Part shown: one piece after another, positions 7,117-15,575 of the stretch
Position numbering within the stretch: the stretch's first letter is position 1
Layout of the letters: the number at the start of each line of letters is the position of its first letter
Made by a program: the position numbers and the translations under genes
The notes under the pieces: generated by a model
The model's input: only the letters and a program-made list of their open reading frames with translations
Databases searched by the model: none
What the model was told of the DNA's origin: nothing
DNA from: an uncultured Paracoccaceae bacterium
GTDB lineage: Bacteria > Pseudomonadota > Alphaproteobacteria > Rhodobacterales > Rhodobacteraceae
Reading direction: 5' to 3'
DNA length: 23,690 nucleotides
Assembly (NCBI GenBank): GCA_937952085.1
Contig: CALFYQ010000289.1
Location: forward strand, 1-23,690

Positions 7117-8034
7117 TCAGAAGTGGATCACCGCGTCGAACATCGCGCGCCACTCGAAGACGTGGTTCTGGCTTTCCGAGACATTGTATTCGAACGCGCC
7201 GCCGAGGATCACGTTCTCGGCCGGGCGCCAGCGCATGCCGGCGGCCAGCGTCACGCTGTCCTTCGGGTCGGAGGAGCCGAAATCGGCCACGTCGAAGCCG
7301 GTGAGGCTGGAGCCGGGCAGCCGGTCGCCGCCGTCATAGGGCAGGAAGACGTTGGCCTCGACCAGCGGATAGACCCCCGGCCAGACCTCGTATGAGACAT
7401 GCGCCGAGCCATAGGCGAAGGAGGTGCCGTCGCTGGAGAGCGCCTGCTGGATGCCGACATTGCCCTCGAACTGCCACGGGCCGGAGATCTTCATCGCCGC
7501 GCCGAAGAGATGGGCGTAGCCCGCGCCGTAGCCGGTGAGGTCGATCGCCCCGACATCGAGCGTGCCCGAGGGGATCGTGTAGCGCGCGCCGAGGGTGAGG
7601 ATCTCCCCCGCCGCCGGATCGTAGACCAGCGCGTATTTCAGCCCGACCGCGAGATCGGCGAAGCCCTTCGAATCCGGCAGCGCCGCGTCGAAATCGGCGA
7701 AGGCGAAGCCGTCGGTGGTGGCGAGGAAGCCGAGCCTGTCGGTGATCGCGACGCGGACCTGCGCCGCGACGACGTTGATCTCGCCGCCGCCGGTGGGGAA
7801 ATCCGACGGGATGTTCTGGTGGAAATAGATCGGCCGGATCTCGGTGGTGATGAGCGGCGTCTCGTTGAAGATCGGGTTCGTCACCGGCGGCACGTAGCGC
7901 GTGAACCCGCCTTCGCCGAGCGAGCCCTGAAGGTTGAGGCCAAGCGGGCCCGCCGCCGCCGCGATCGGGGCGAGCGAGACGGCCGCGGCCGCCATGAATG
8001 CGCGGCGCTTCGCGCCATGTCTCTGAGTGGTCAA
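7117..8034 (-). CDS. Outer-membrane beta-barrel protein (transporter-like)
   Basis: About 305 residues. The best start is the TTG at 8034, eight bases after GGAGG (8043-8047); an upstream in-frame TTG at 8049 lies within that ribosome site. The N-terminus is a signal peptide: a basic RHGAKRR stretch, a hydrophobic AFMAAAAVSLAPIAAAA core, and probable cleavage before GPLG. The mature part is rich in alternating hydrophobic/polar strands with Gly, Tyr and Phe and no internal membrane helix. It ends in VIHF, the terminal aromatic residue recognised by the BAM complex. It resembles barrel proteins annotated as transporters of the phenol MetA-pathway type, but the ligand is unknown. It is divergent from the EamA gene, with an FNR-type box between them, suggesting oxygen- or NO-responsive expression (inference). 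Confidence 0.8.
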   Translation of the reverse strand: MTTQRHGAKRRAFMAAAAVSLAPIAAAAGPLGLNLQGSLGEGGFTRYVPPVTNPIFNETPLITTEIRPIYFHQNIPSDFPTGGGEINVVAAQVRVAITDRLGFLATTDGFAFADFDAALPDSKGFADLAVGLKYALVYDPAAGEILTLGARYTIPSGTLDVGAIDLTGYGAGYAHLFGAAMKISGPWQFEGNVGIQQALSSDGTSFAYGSAHVSYEVWPGVYPLVEANVFLPYDGGDRLPGSSLTGFDVADFGSSDPKDSVTLAAGMRWRPAENVILGGAFEYNVSESQNHVFEWRAMFDAVIHF

Positions 8035-8061
8035 CGCCTGGTCCTCCAACTGACCCGTGGG

Positions 8062-8083
8062 CGCAGCCGGCGCGCCGGCTGCG
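8062..8083. repeat. Perfect 22-bp palindrome in the divergent promoter region
   Basis: Each 11-base arm (CGCAGCCGGCG and its complement CGCCGGCTGCG) is exact with no spacer. It lies 15 bases upstream of the ribosome site of the outer-membrane protein gene, so it would form a strong hairpin in that leader, or it could be an operator. A CCCCCCC-type run follows on the + strand rather than T residues, so it is not a standard terminator. Confidence 0.7.
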
Positions 8084-8130
8084 TCCCCCCCTCCGGAATT
8101 TCAACTGGGAGGAAGGCGCGCGGAGGCGCC

Positions 8131-8144
8131 TTGATGCAGGTCAA
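8131..8144. promoter_or_regulatory. FNR/FnrL-type (Crp/Fnr family) binding box TTGATGCAGGTCAA
   Basis: The sequence fits the TTGAY-N4-RTCAA pattern of FnrL/Dnr/NnrR sites exactly, and the next base pair outward (C...G) is also symmetric. Its centre is about 41.5 bases from a hypothetical start near 8096 on the minus strand, a class II activator geometry that would give the outer-membrane protein mRNA a leader of about 60 bases. It is also about 52 bases from the EamA start codon. Which gene it controls is inference. Confidence 0.6.
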
Positions 8145-8189
8145 GTCGCGGATATTGACCTTGGCGCGCCGGACGGGCGAAGGGGCTGC

Positions 8190-9080
8190 ATGGGCGCCAA
8201 TCTCGCCATCCTGATGTTCTGCGGCGGCGTCTGGGGCCTCTCCTTCACGCTGACGCGGCTCGTCATGTCCGGCGGCGGCCATCCGCTGGCGGTCACCTTC
8301 TGGCACTCGGCGGTCTCGGCCGCGACGATCTGGCTCATCCTCTCGGCGCTCGGCCGGCGGCCGCGGATCGACCGGGCATTCCTCCGCTTCGCGCCGGTCC
8401 TCGGCCTTCTCGGCGGGGCGCTGCCGGCGCTCCTCCTATTCTGGGCGGCGCAGCATCTCGGCGCGGGGGTGCTCTCCGTCTGCATGGCGACTTCGCCGCT
8501 CTTCCTGATCGCGCTCTCCTCGGCGCTCGGGATCGAGCCCTTCCGCGCGCGGCGGCTTTTCGGGCTGGTGGTCGGGCTCGCCGCGGTCTGGCTGATCGCC
8601 GATCCGGAGCGGGGCGGGGCGCCTGCAATCTGGGTCGGCGTGGCAGTGCTCGGGGCGCTTTCCTATGCGCTGGAGGACGCGTTCATCTCGCTCCGCCGGC
8701 CGCCGGGCCTCCCCGCCGCACACGCGCTGGCGGGGATGATGGCCTTCGCGGCGCTCTACGCCGCGCCGGCGCTCCTTTTCGTGGACCCGGCGCCCTTCTC
8801 GGTCTCGGCGCCCGGCCTGCCGGAACTCGCCTTTGCGGCGATGATCCCGGGCTCCCTCGCCGCCTACGGGCTTTTCGTCCACCTGATCGGCCGCGCCGGG
8901 CCGGTCTTCGCCAGCCAGGTCGCCTATGTGGTGACGATCGCCGGCGTCGTGGCGGGCGGTGCCCTCCTCGGGGAGAGCTATCCGCCCGCCTTCTGGGCCG
9001 CGGTCGGCCTCGTCGTCGTCGGCCTCGCCTTCGGCCTGCCGCGGCCGAAACTCAGAGGACCAGCTGCGTCTGGATCGTGA
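8190..9080 (+). CDS. EamA/DMT-family transporter
   Basis: A 296-residue, strongly hydrophobic protein with about ten predicted membrane helices in two halves, the usual size and shape of the drug/metabolite transporter (EamA) family. The first half starts LAILMFCGGVWGLSFTLTRLVMS, a typical first-helix pattern, and LGAGVLSVCMATSPLFLIALS matches the conserved fourth-helix region. The second half repeats the fold, ending VVGLAFGLPRPKLRG. The ATG at 8190 is preceded by GAAGGGG; the frame is open further upstream but those codons overlap the divergent promoter. Members export amino acids, metabolites or nucleotide-sugar-like compounds; the substrate is unknown. Its last 29 bases overlap the 3' end of the convergent thioesterase gene. 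Confidence 0.87.
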   Translation: MGANLAILMFCGGVWGLSFTLTRLVMSGGGHPLAVTFWHSAVSAATIWLILSALGRRPRIDRAFLRFAPVLGLLGGALPALLLFWAAQHLGAGVLSVCMATSPLFLIALSSALGIEPFRARRLFGLVVGLAAVWLIADPERGGAPAIWVGVAVLGALSYALEDAFISLRRPPGLPAAHALAGMMAFAALYAAPALLFVDPAPFSVSAPGLPELAFAAMIPGSLAAYGLFVHLIGRAGPVFASQVAYVVTIAGVVAGGALLGESYPPAFWAAVGLVVVGLAFGLPRPKLRGPAASGS

Positions 9081-9444
9081 GGGCGACGGCGCCGCCGCCC
9101 TTCACCGCGATCTCCGTCTTCCAGACGGAAAGCCGCCGGCCGGTCTTCACCGGGGCGGAGCGGGCGAGCAGCGTCTCGCCCGCCTTGCCGGGGCCGAGGA
9201 GGTTCGTCTTCGACTCCACCGTCGTCGTCCCCTTCGCGCCCTCGGGCAGGGCCAGCATGGCGGCGAGCCCGCCGAGCGAGTCGGCGAGGGCCATGATCGC
9301 GCCGCCATGGGCGACGCCCCCCGCGGTGCAGAGATCGGCGCGCACCGCCATCTCCGCCTCCACCCCTTCGGGCCCGGCCGCGATGAGCCGGATTCCGAGG
9401 GTTTTCGCGAAGGGCATTGCGGCCTGAAGCTCCTCCGTCGTCAC
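9052..9444 (-). CDS. PaaI-family hotdog-fold thioesterase
   Basis: A 130-residue single hotdog domain. The signature GGVAHGGAIMALADSLGG (about 42-59) carries His46-Gly-Gly and Asp55, matching the active region of PaaI/YbdB-type acyl-CoA thioesterases, which hydrolyse aryl- or medium-chain acyl-CoA in the cytoplasm. The second conserved stretch TTTVESKTNLLGP is also present. It starts with GTG in a GTGA overlap with the stop of the small membrane protein upstream, so the two are probably translated together. Its 3' end overlaps the convergent EamA gene by 29 bases. The substrate is not predictable. Confidence 0.85.
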   Translation of the reverse strand: MTTEELQAAMPFAKTLGIRLIAAGPEGVEAEMAVRADLCTAGGVAHGGAIMALADSLGGLAAMLALPEGAKGTTTVESKTNLLGPGKAGETLLARSAPVKTGRRLSVWKTEIAVKGGGAVALTIQTQLVL

Positions 9445-9830
9445 GCCGCCGTCCCTTCGGCGCGCCGCGCCCAGCCGGCGTTCTCCAGCCAGGCGAAGAG
9501 CGCGACGACGAAGGCCTGAACCACGATCACCACGCCGCCGATCCCGGTCGCCGGGAAGGCGAAAAGCGTGGCGAGCGAGGCCGCGACCCAGGCCGCGTTG
9601 CCCCAGACGATCAGGACGACGAGCGGCCGCGCCAGCGTCGCCGCCGCGGCCAGCATCGTCGCCGCCACCGGGAACAGCGCGATCCCGGCCCAGAGGAGAA
9701 GCGGCGCGGGCAGGCCGAGGACGGGCGCCAGCGTCTCGGGCAGGAGCGCCAGCGGCGCGCCCATCAGGAGGCCGGAAGCCGCGTCGATCCGGAGGACGGC
9801 GCGGAGGCGGGGTTCGTTCATCTCGATCAT
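9441..9830 (-). CDS. Small conserved-looking integral membrane protein, unknown function
   Basis: A 129-residue protein from the ATG at 9830, which has GGGAGAG shortly upstream. A longer open frame to 9950 exists but its first 40 residues are basic, low in hydrophobicity and overlap the divergent regulator gene. Four membrane helices are visible: about residues 18-38, 43-63, 68-90 and 95-115. The protein starts with MIEMNEPRLRAVLRIDAASG and ends in a short basic tail. I do not recognise the family. It shares a GTGA overlap with the thioesterase gene downstream and is divergent from the XRE-type regulator at 9929, which may control it (inference from position). Confidence 0.65.
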   Translation of the reverse strand: MIEMNEPRLRAVLRIDAASGLLMGAPLALLPETLAPVLGLPAPLLLWAGIALFPVAATMLAAAATLARPLVVLIVWGNAAWVAASLATLFAFPATGIGGVVIVVQAFVVALFAWLENAGWARRAEGTAA

Positions 9831-9911
9831 GGGGTCTCTCCCGTTGCGGATGCCGGGAAGATGAAGGCGGCCGCGCCGCGCCGCGATTACGCCGGAGGTA
9901 ATGGCTTCGCC

Positions 9912-9925
9912 GCGCCGGCCGGCGC
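9912..9925. promoter_or_regulatory. 14-bp palindrome just upstream of the XRE regulator start
   Basis: GCGCCGGCCGGCGC is perfectly symmetric and lies three bases before the regulator's start codon, in the 98-base divergent region. An autoregulatory operator is conceivable, but such GC palindromes arise often by chance at this base composition. Confidence 0.2.
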
Positions 9926-9928
9926 TAG

Positions 9929-10729
9929 ATGCCCGCCATGAACGAGCCAAACCCTTTCGGCGCGATGCTCCGCGACTGGCGCCGGCGCCGCCGCCTCTCC
10001 CAGCTGGACCTCGCCGCCGAGGCGCCGATGTCGCAGCGCCACCTCTCCTTCCTCGAATCCGGACGGGCGAAGCCGGGGCGGGAGACGGTGGCGCGGCTCG
10101 CCGAGGCGCTGGCGCTGACGCCCCGCGCCGCCTCCGCGCTCCACCTCGCCGCCGGCTTCGCGCCGCCCGCGCCCGAGGCCGCGCTCGACGCCCCCGCGCT
10201 GGCCGGCGTCCGGGCGGCGGCGGAGGGGATGATCGAGGCCGCCATGCCCTGCCCGGCGCTGGCGGTGGACCGGCTCTGGCGCCTCGTCGCCGCCAACGAC
10301 ATGGCCCGGAGGCTGATGGCGTCGGCGGACCCGGCGCTGCTGAGGCTGCCCGTCGATGTGCTGGAGCTCTCGCTCCGCGCCGAGGGGCTCGGCCGGATGA
10401 TCCTCAACTGGCGGGACTGGCGAACCCACATCCTCCGCCGCCTCGCGAAGGACGCCGAGGCGGCGGGCGACGAGGCCCTCCTCGCCCTTCGCGCCCGGCT
10501 CGAAACGATCCCGCCCCCGCCCGGCGCGCGGCCGCCCGGGCGGCCGGACCCCGAAGCCGTCGCCATCCCCCTCTCTCTGCAAACCCCTTTGGGCCGCCTC
10601 GACCTCCTCTCCGCCACCACGGTCTTCGGCACGGCCGCGGCGCCCGCGGCGGCCGAACTGACGATCGAGAGTTTCTGGCCTACGGGCGAGAAGGATCGGG
10701 CGACGCTTCGTCGGCTGGCGGGCGCCTAG
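9929..10729 (+). CDS. XRE-family transcriptional regulator with MmyB-like ligand-binding domain
   Basis: A 266-residue cytoplasmic regulator. The N-terminal helix-turn-helix spans about residues 10-68 (MLRDWRRRRRLSQLDLAAEAPMSQRHLSFLESGRAKPGRETV), the classic XRE/Cro-type DNA-binding fold. Residues of about 95-260 match the MmyB-like ligand-binding domain (MLTR_LBD), with landmarks PALAVDRLWRLVAANDMARRLM, NWRDWRTHILRR and a final STTVFGTAAAPAAAELTIESFWPTGE; members are thought to sense small hydrophobic molecules. The ATG at 9929 or at 9938 could be the start. It is divergent from the membrane protein/thioesterase pair, its most likely target, as regulators of this type often control the neighbouring divergent gene. 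No ligand can be named. Confidence 0.88.
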   Translation: MPAMNEPNPFGAMLRDWRRRRRLSQLDLAAEAPMSQRHLSFLESGRAKPGRETVARLAEALALTPRAASALHLAAGFAPPAPEAALDAPALAGVRAAAEGMIEAAMPCPALAVDRLWRLVAANDMARRLMASADPALLRLPVDVLELSLRAEGLGRMILNWRDWRTHILRRLAKDAEAAGDEALLALRARLETIPPPPGARPPGRPDPEAVAIPLSLQTPLGRLDLLSATTVFGTAAAPAAAELTIESFWPTGEKDRATLRRLAGA

Positions 10730-10800
10730 GGCGGCGGCGGAACTCGCACGCCAATGGGCGCGTTGCCGGCGACGGAGCGGACGAAGGTTGATATTCGGCC

Positions 10801-11103
10801 CTAGACAGAGGCCTCCGGCCCGCTGTCCTGATCCTGCCAGTGATGGATCGGAAGGCGGTCTTGTGCTTCGAGCACCTCGTCGCCGAGCGTCTTGTAGAGC
10901 AATCCGTAGTCTTCCGCGACACGGGCTTTAAACGCCGGATTGCCTTCGACGAATCGATAGAGGCCGCGAAACGCGAGTTCCTCTTCGCCACCTGGTAGAA
11001 GTTCCGGCTGTTGAACGGAAATTTCCCGGTCGCTTCGCATGCGATGAGCACACGTTTCACCGCCGCCAAAACCCTCGCGCGAAGCGCGTCGTCCTTAATC
11101 ATT
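10801..11103 (-). pseudogene. Degraded small gene of unknown function, frameshifted
   Basis: Two minus-strand pieces in different frames read like one short protein. From the ATG at 11103 one frame gives MIKDDALRARVLAAVKRVL then ACEATGKFPFNSRNFYQ, which then drifts into unlikely sequence. Another frame, ending at 10801, reads EEELAFRGLYRFVEGNPAFK then ARVAEDYGLLYKTLGDE and on to GPEASV. The change of plausible frame falls at about 10985-11040, suggesting a one- or two-base indel. The second piece alone could be a 79-residue protein from ATG 11040. The DNA has lower GC and different codon use than its neighbours, consistent with a decayed acquired gene. I do not recognise the family. Confidence 0.4.
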
Positions 11104-11348
11104 TCGTGAGCAGCCCGTTTCGGCCGCGGCAAGTTGCGTGAAGTGCGGGTCGGATGCCCTGAACCCGGGCGAGCATCATCGAGCGCCTGTGATCGCCCGT
11201 CAACAGCGTGGAGCGCCAGCAAGACCGACGCGCAATTTTCTGACCCGGCGCCAAAGTCTGCGGCGCCGGGACCGCTCGACAAGCAAGGCCCGCTTCGCTT
11301 TAACGTCGGGGAACCGGCGCGGCGAAGACCGTCTAGGGAGGGATAATC
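11104..11348. other. Leader and intergenic region upstream of acs
   Basis: About 245 bases with no convincing gene on either strand. Composition is more mixed than the flanking coding DNA. Immediately before the acs ATG is a strong AGGGAGGG ribosome site (about 11334-11341). The promoter of acs should lie here, but no clear -35/-10 pair, operator or terminator could be picked out by eye. Confidence 0.5.
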
Positions 11349-13292
<1,944 letters not shown>

Positions 13293-13326
13293 GCCGCCGG
13301 GTCCAGTCGGCTCCCGCCGCCCGGCC

Positions 13327-13920
13327 TCAGCGGGGGAAGAGCGCGTTCAGCGTCGGCTGGTCCGGCAGGCCGGAGACCGGCAGGCCGTTCTTCTGCTGAT
13401 AGGCGGCGAGCGCCTCCGCGGCGGATTGGCCGAAGCCGCTGCCGACCGGGCCTGCGTCGAAGCCTTCCTCCTTCAGCCGGGCCCGCATCCGTTCCGCCGT
13501 CTCGGCGTAGATGAAAAGCGCCTGGCCGTTCCGCTCGATCCGGAGCACAGGGCTTTCCTTCTCCAGCCGCTGCGGCGCCAGCGTCGCGAAAAGCTCGTTC
13601 ACCGCGACGGCGAAGCGCGTCTCCGGGTTCGCCTCGCAGAACTTGGCGAGCTTCAGCACCAGAAGCTCCACCGTCTGCCAGGGCGTGATGTCGTATGTGT
13701 CCGGCGTGAAGTGGTTGAAGCCGCTGGCGTAGCCGTCGATCCAGCCGGCGAAGAGCCGAAGCTCCGGGCCGTTCTCCGCCCGCGCCGTGTTGAAGCGGGC
13801 GCAGTCGAGCCGGCCGACGCCGTCCACCGAATACTTGTTCTCGGCGTCCGCCGCCGCCGCGCCCCCGGCGGAGAGGGCGAGAAGGGCGGCGAGCGCCGCG
13901 CCGGTCGATAGCTGCCGCAT
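13327..13920 (-). CDS. Secreted protein with C-terminal peptidoglycan-binding domain
   Basis: A 197-residue protein. Residues 1-24 form a signal peptide (MRQLSTGAALAALLALSAGG, cleavage near AAA-ADA). The central part (about 35-115) has two cysteines, Cys40 and Cys95, able to form a disulfide, with GRLDCARF, YASGFNHFTPDTYDITPW and FCEANPETRFAVAVNELF. This helical two-cysteine pattern recalls HdeA-like periplasmic proteins (tentative). The C-terminal segment, about 140-196, ends with AALAAYQQKNGLPVSGLPDQPTLNALF-like spacing and matches the PG_binding_1 fold that anchors proteins to the cell wall. The start has GGGAG eight bases upstream. It is downstream of the VPLPA-CTERM gene, separated by a hairpin, and probably has its own transcript. 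Confidence 0.75.
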   Translation of the reverse strand: MRQLSTGAALAALLALSAGGAAAADAENKYSVDGVGRLDCARFNTARAENGPELRLFAGWIDGYASGFNHFTPDTYDITPWQTVELLVLKLAKFCEANPETRFAVAVNELFATLAPQRLEKESPVLRIERNGQALFIYAETAERMRARLKEEGFDAGPVGSGFGQSAAEALAAYQQKNGLPVSGLPDQPTLNALFPR

Positions 13921-13943
13921 CGGATCAACTCCCCGAAACAGGA

Positions 13944-13966
13944 GGGCCGGGCGAGACGCCCGGCTC
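13944..13966 (-). terminator. Hairpin downstream of the VPLPA-CTERM gene
   Basis: GCCGGGCG (13946-13953) pairs perfectly with CGCCCGGC (13957-13964) around an AGA loop, and two further outer pairs are possible. In the minus-strand direction the stem is followed by CCTCCTGTTTCGG, with only a short T-run. It probably ends transcription of the gene whose stop is at 13987, or separates it from the next gene. Confidence 0.45.
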
Positions 13967-13986
13967 CAGGCCGAAGCCAGGCCGGA

Positions 13987-15414
13987 TCAGCGGCGCCGTC
14001 GCCGCAATCCGAGCCCGCCGAGCCCGCCGAAGGCTGCGAGCATCAGCCAGGCGGTCGCCGGCAGCGGCACCACCGCGTCGGTGTTCACGGTGATCGGCGT
14101 CTGGGTGATCGTCGTCGCCCCGCCCGGCACGTTCTGGAGCGCGACGCCGGTCACGAAGGCCAGCGTGTTCGCCGGGTCGAGCATCAGCGAAAGATCGACG
14201 CCGGTGATCGTGAAGGAGAAGACCGGGCCGACCACGCCGGCGAGGTCGCCGAAGATGAGCTGCTGGCCGCTGGCGAGGCTGAAGGTGAGCCCGTTGACGG
14301 TGAGGAGATAGCCGTCCGCATCCGGCACGGCGGCGAAGCTCGGCGCGGTGACGGAGAAGAAGTCAGCCCCGCCCGACACTTCGTAGGTGTAGCCGACCGC
14401 GATCTCGGGATCGATGAAGATGGTCTGCCGCTCGACGATCGCCTCGGACGGCAGCACGAAGAGATAGGCGAAGCCTTCCGTCTCGGTCGGCAACAGCGGG
14501 TTGAACTCGGATTCGCCGGCGACCGGCGGCGTCGAGTTCCCGAAGATCGTCTGCGTCGTGTAGCCGGTGGTGGAGCCCGGGGCGAGGACGAAGGCGTTCT
14601 TCAGCGCCAGCGTCACGTCATAGGGCTCGTCGATAAAGCCGTCGCCGTCGAAATCGTTCTCGATCGTGTCGGTGAGAAGGCCCGTGTTGCGGATGTTGAA
14701 GTCGAGCCCGGAGAAGGACGAGATCTGGAACGAGCCGCTGTCGGGGATCGTCCCGCCGACCGCGGTGATGCCGACGAAGGTGGTCTGGATGTCGTCGTCC
14801 GTCGCCGCGGCCTGCGCCACGATGACTTCGCCGCCGCCCTCGTCGCCGCCGCCGCCCGCGCCGAGCACCGAGTCGACCTCGAAGAGGACGCGCGAGCCGT
14901 TCTGCACGATCACGCCGCCGCCATCGATGATGGAGCCGTCGAAGGCGAGGTCGCCGTCGAGATACCGGATGAGCTGGAATGAGTTCGGAACCGCGGCGTT
15001 GTTGCTGATCGAAAGCTGCTGCTGGAGCGTCGCGCCGATCAGGTCTCCGGTGTCCACGTCGAAATTCTGGAACACCGTCTGCGTGAGCTGGAAGGTGAGG
15101 AAGTTGATCGAGAATTCCGAGACGAGGCTGGTCGGCGTGCTGGACAGCACCGTCGCCTCGACGCCCGCGCCCGAGAATTCGTCGAAAGGCAGGAAGCCCG
15201 GCCCGCTGTTGATCGCGATGTAGCTGTCGAAGATCGTGCTGGCGCCGCCGATCGAGGGCGAGAGCGGGTCGTAGACCGCATCGAAGGTGCGCCCGAACGG
15301 GTCGACATCGACCGTCAGGGAGCCGTCGCCAGATCCGATTGTGAGAACTGCGGCCCCGGCCGCCCCGGACATGAAGCCCGCCGCCGCGGCGGCAATGATA
15401 ACGCAACGAAACAT
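13987..15414 (-). CDS. VPLPA-CTERM sorting-domain surface or secreted protein
   Basis: A 475-residue protein from the ATG at 15414, with GGAG five bases before the start; the frame is open 13 codons further up but without a signal-peptide start. Residues 1-21 are a signal peptide (MFRCVIIAAAAAGFMSGAAG). The long middle is beta-rich, acidic and low in lysine, with a Gly-rich stretch (GAGGGGDEGGGE) and an EF-hand-like calcium loop DFDGDGFIDE at 254-263. The C-terminus, residues 449-475, has the VPLPA motif, a hydrophobic helix TAWLMLAAFGGLGGLGL and an RRRRR tail. This is the VPLPA-CTERM signal processed by exosortases in alphaproteobacteria that make exopolysaccharide. The protein is therefore likely delivered to the envelope or biofilm matrix; its function is otherwise unknown. 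The exosortase is not in the window. Confidence 0.85.
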   Translation of the reverse strand: MFRCVIIAAAAAGFMSGAAGAAVLTIGSGDGSLTVDVDPFGRTFDAVYDPLSPSIGGASTIFDSYIAINSGPGFLPFDEFSGAGVEATVLSSTPTSLVSEFSINFLTFQLTQTVFQNFDVDTGDLIGATLQQQLSISNNAAVPNSFQLIRYLDGDLAFDGSIIDGGGVIVQNGSRVLFEVDSVLGAGGGGDEGGGEVIVAQAAATDDDIQTTFVGITAVGGTIPDSGSFQISSFSGLDFNIRNTGLLTDTIENDFDGDGFIDEPYDVTLALKNAFVLAPGSTTGYTTQTIFGNSTPPVAGESEFNPLLPTETEGFAYLFVLPSEAIVERQTIFIDPEIAVGYTYEVSGGADFFSVTAPSFAAVPDADGYLLTVNGLTFSLASGQQLIFGDLAGVVGPVFSFTITGVDLSLMLDPANTLAFVTGVALQNVPGGATTITQTPITVNTDAVVPLPATAWLMLAAFGGLGGLGLRRRRR

Positions 15415-15540
15415 GATCGCTCCAGTACGCTGACCCACTCGGCCGCGGCGCACGCCGCACCCTTGGTTAATGTTCCGTCAACGCCGCCCGGAACTCAATC
15501 GGCGCGTTAGCCTGCGAAGCGCCCGGCGCCCGATTTTGTG
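15415..15540 (-). promoter_or_regulatory. Upstream region of the VPLPA-CTERM gene with promoter-like motifs
   Basis: Read on the minus strand, a TTGACG element (15476-15481) is followed closely by ATTAACCAAG, whose TTAACC resembles a CtrA half-site known from alphaproteobacteria. No matching -10 box and no second CtrA half-site at the usual spacing are evident, so the assignment is weak. Confidence 0.25.
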
Positions 15541-15570
15541 AGAAAAGTCGCGCCGCGAACCGGCGGCGCG
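15541..15570 (-). terminator. Rho-independent terminator of the alpha/beta hydrolase gene
   Basis: CGCGCCGC (15549-15556) and GCGGCGCG (15563-15570) form an eight-base-pair GC stem around a six-base loop. In the minus-strand direction it is followed within two bases by TTTTCT. It starts only five bases after the stop of the hydrolase gene at 15576, making it the best terminator candidate in the window. Confidence 0.65.
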
Positions 15571-15575
15571 GCGCG

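Noticed and set aside
9880..9950. Extension of the small membrane protein upstream to 9950
   Set aside because: The extra 40 residues are basic and overlap the divergent regulator, whereas the ATG at 9830 has a good ribosome site and leaves a plain membrane protein.
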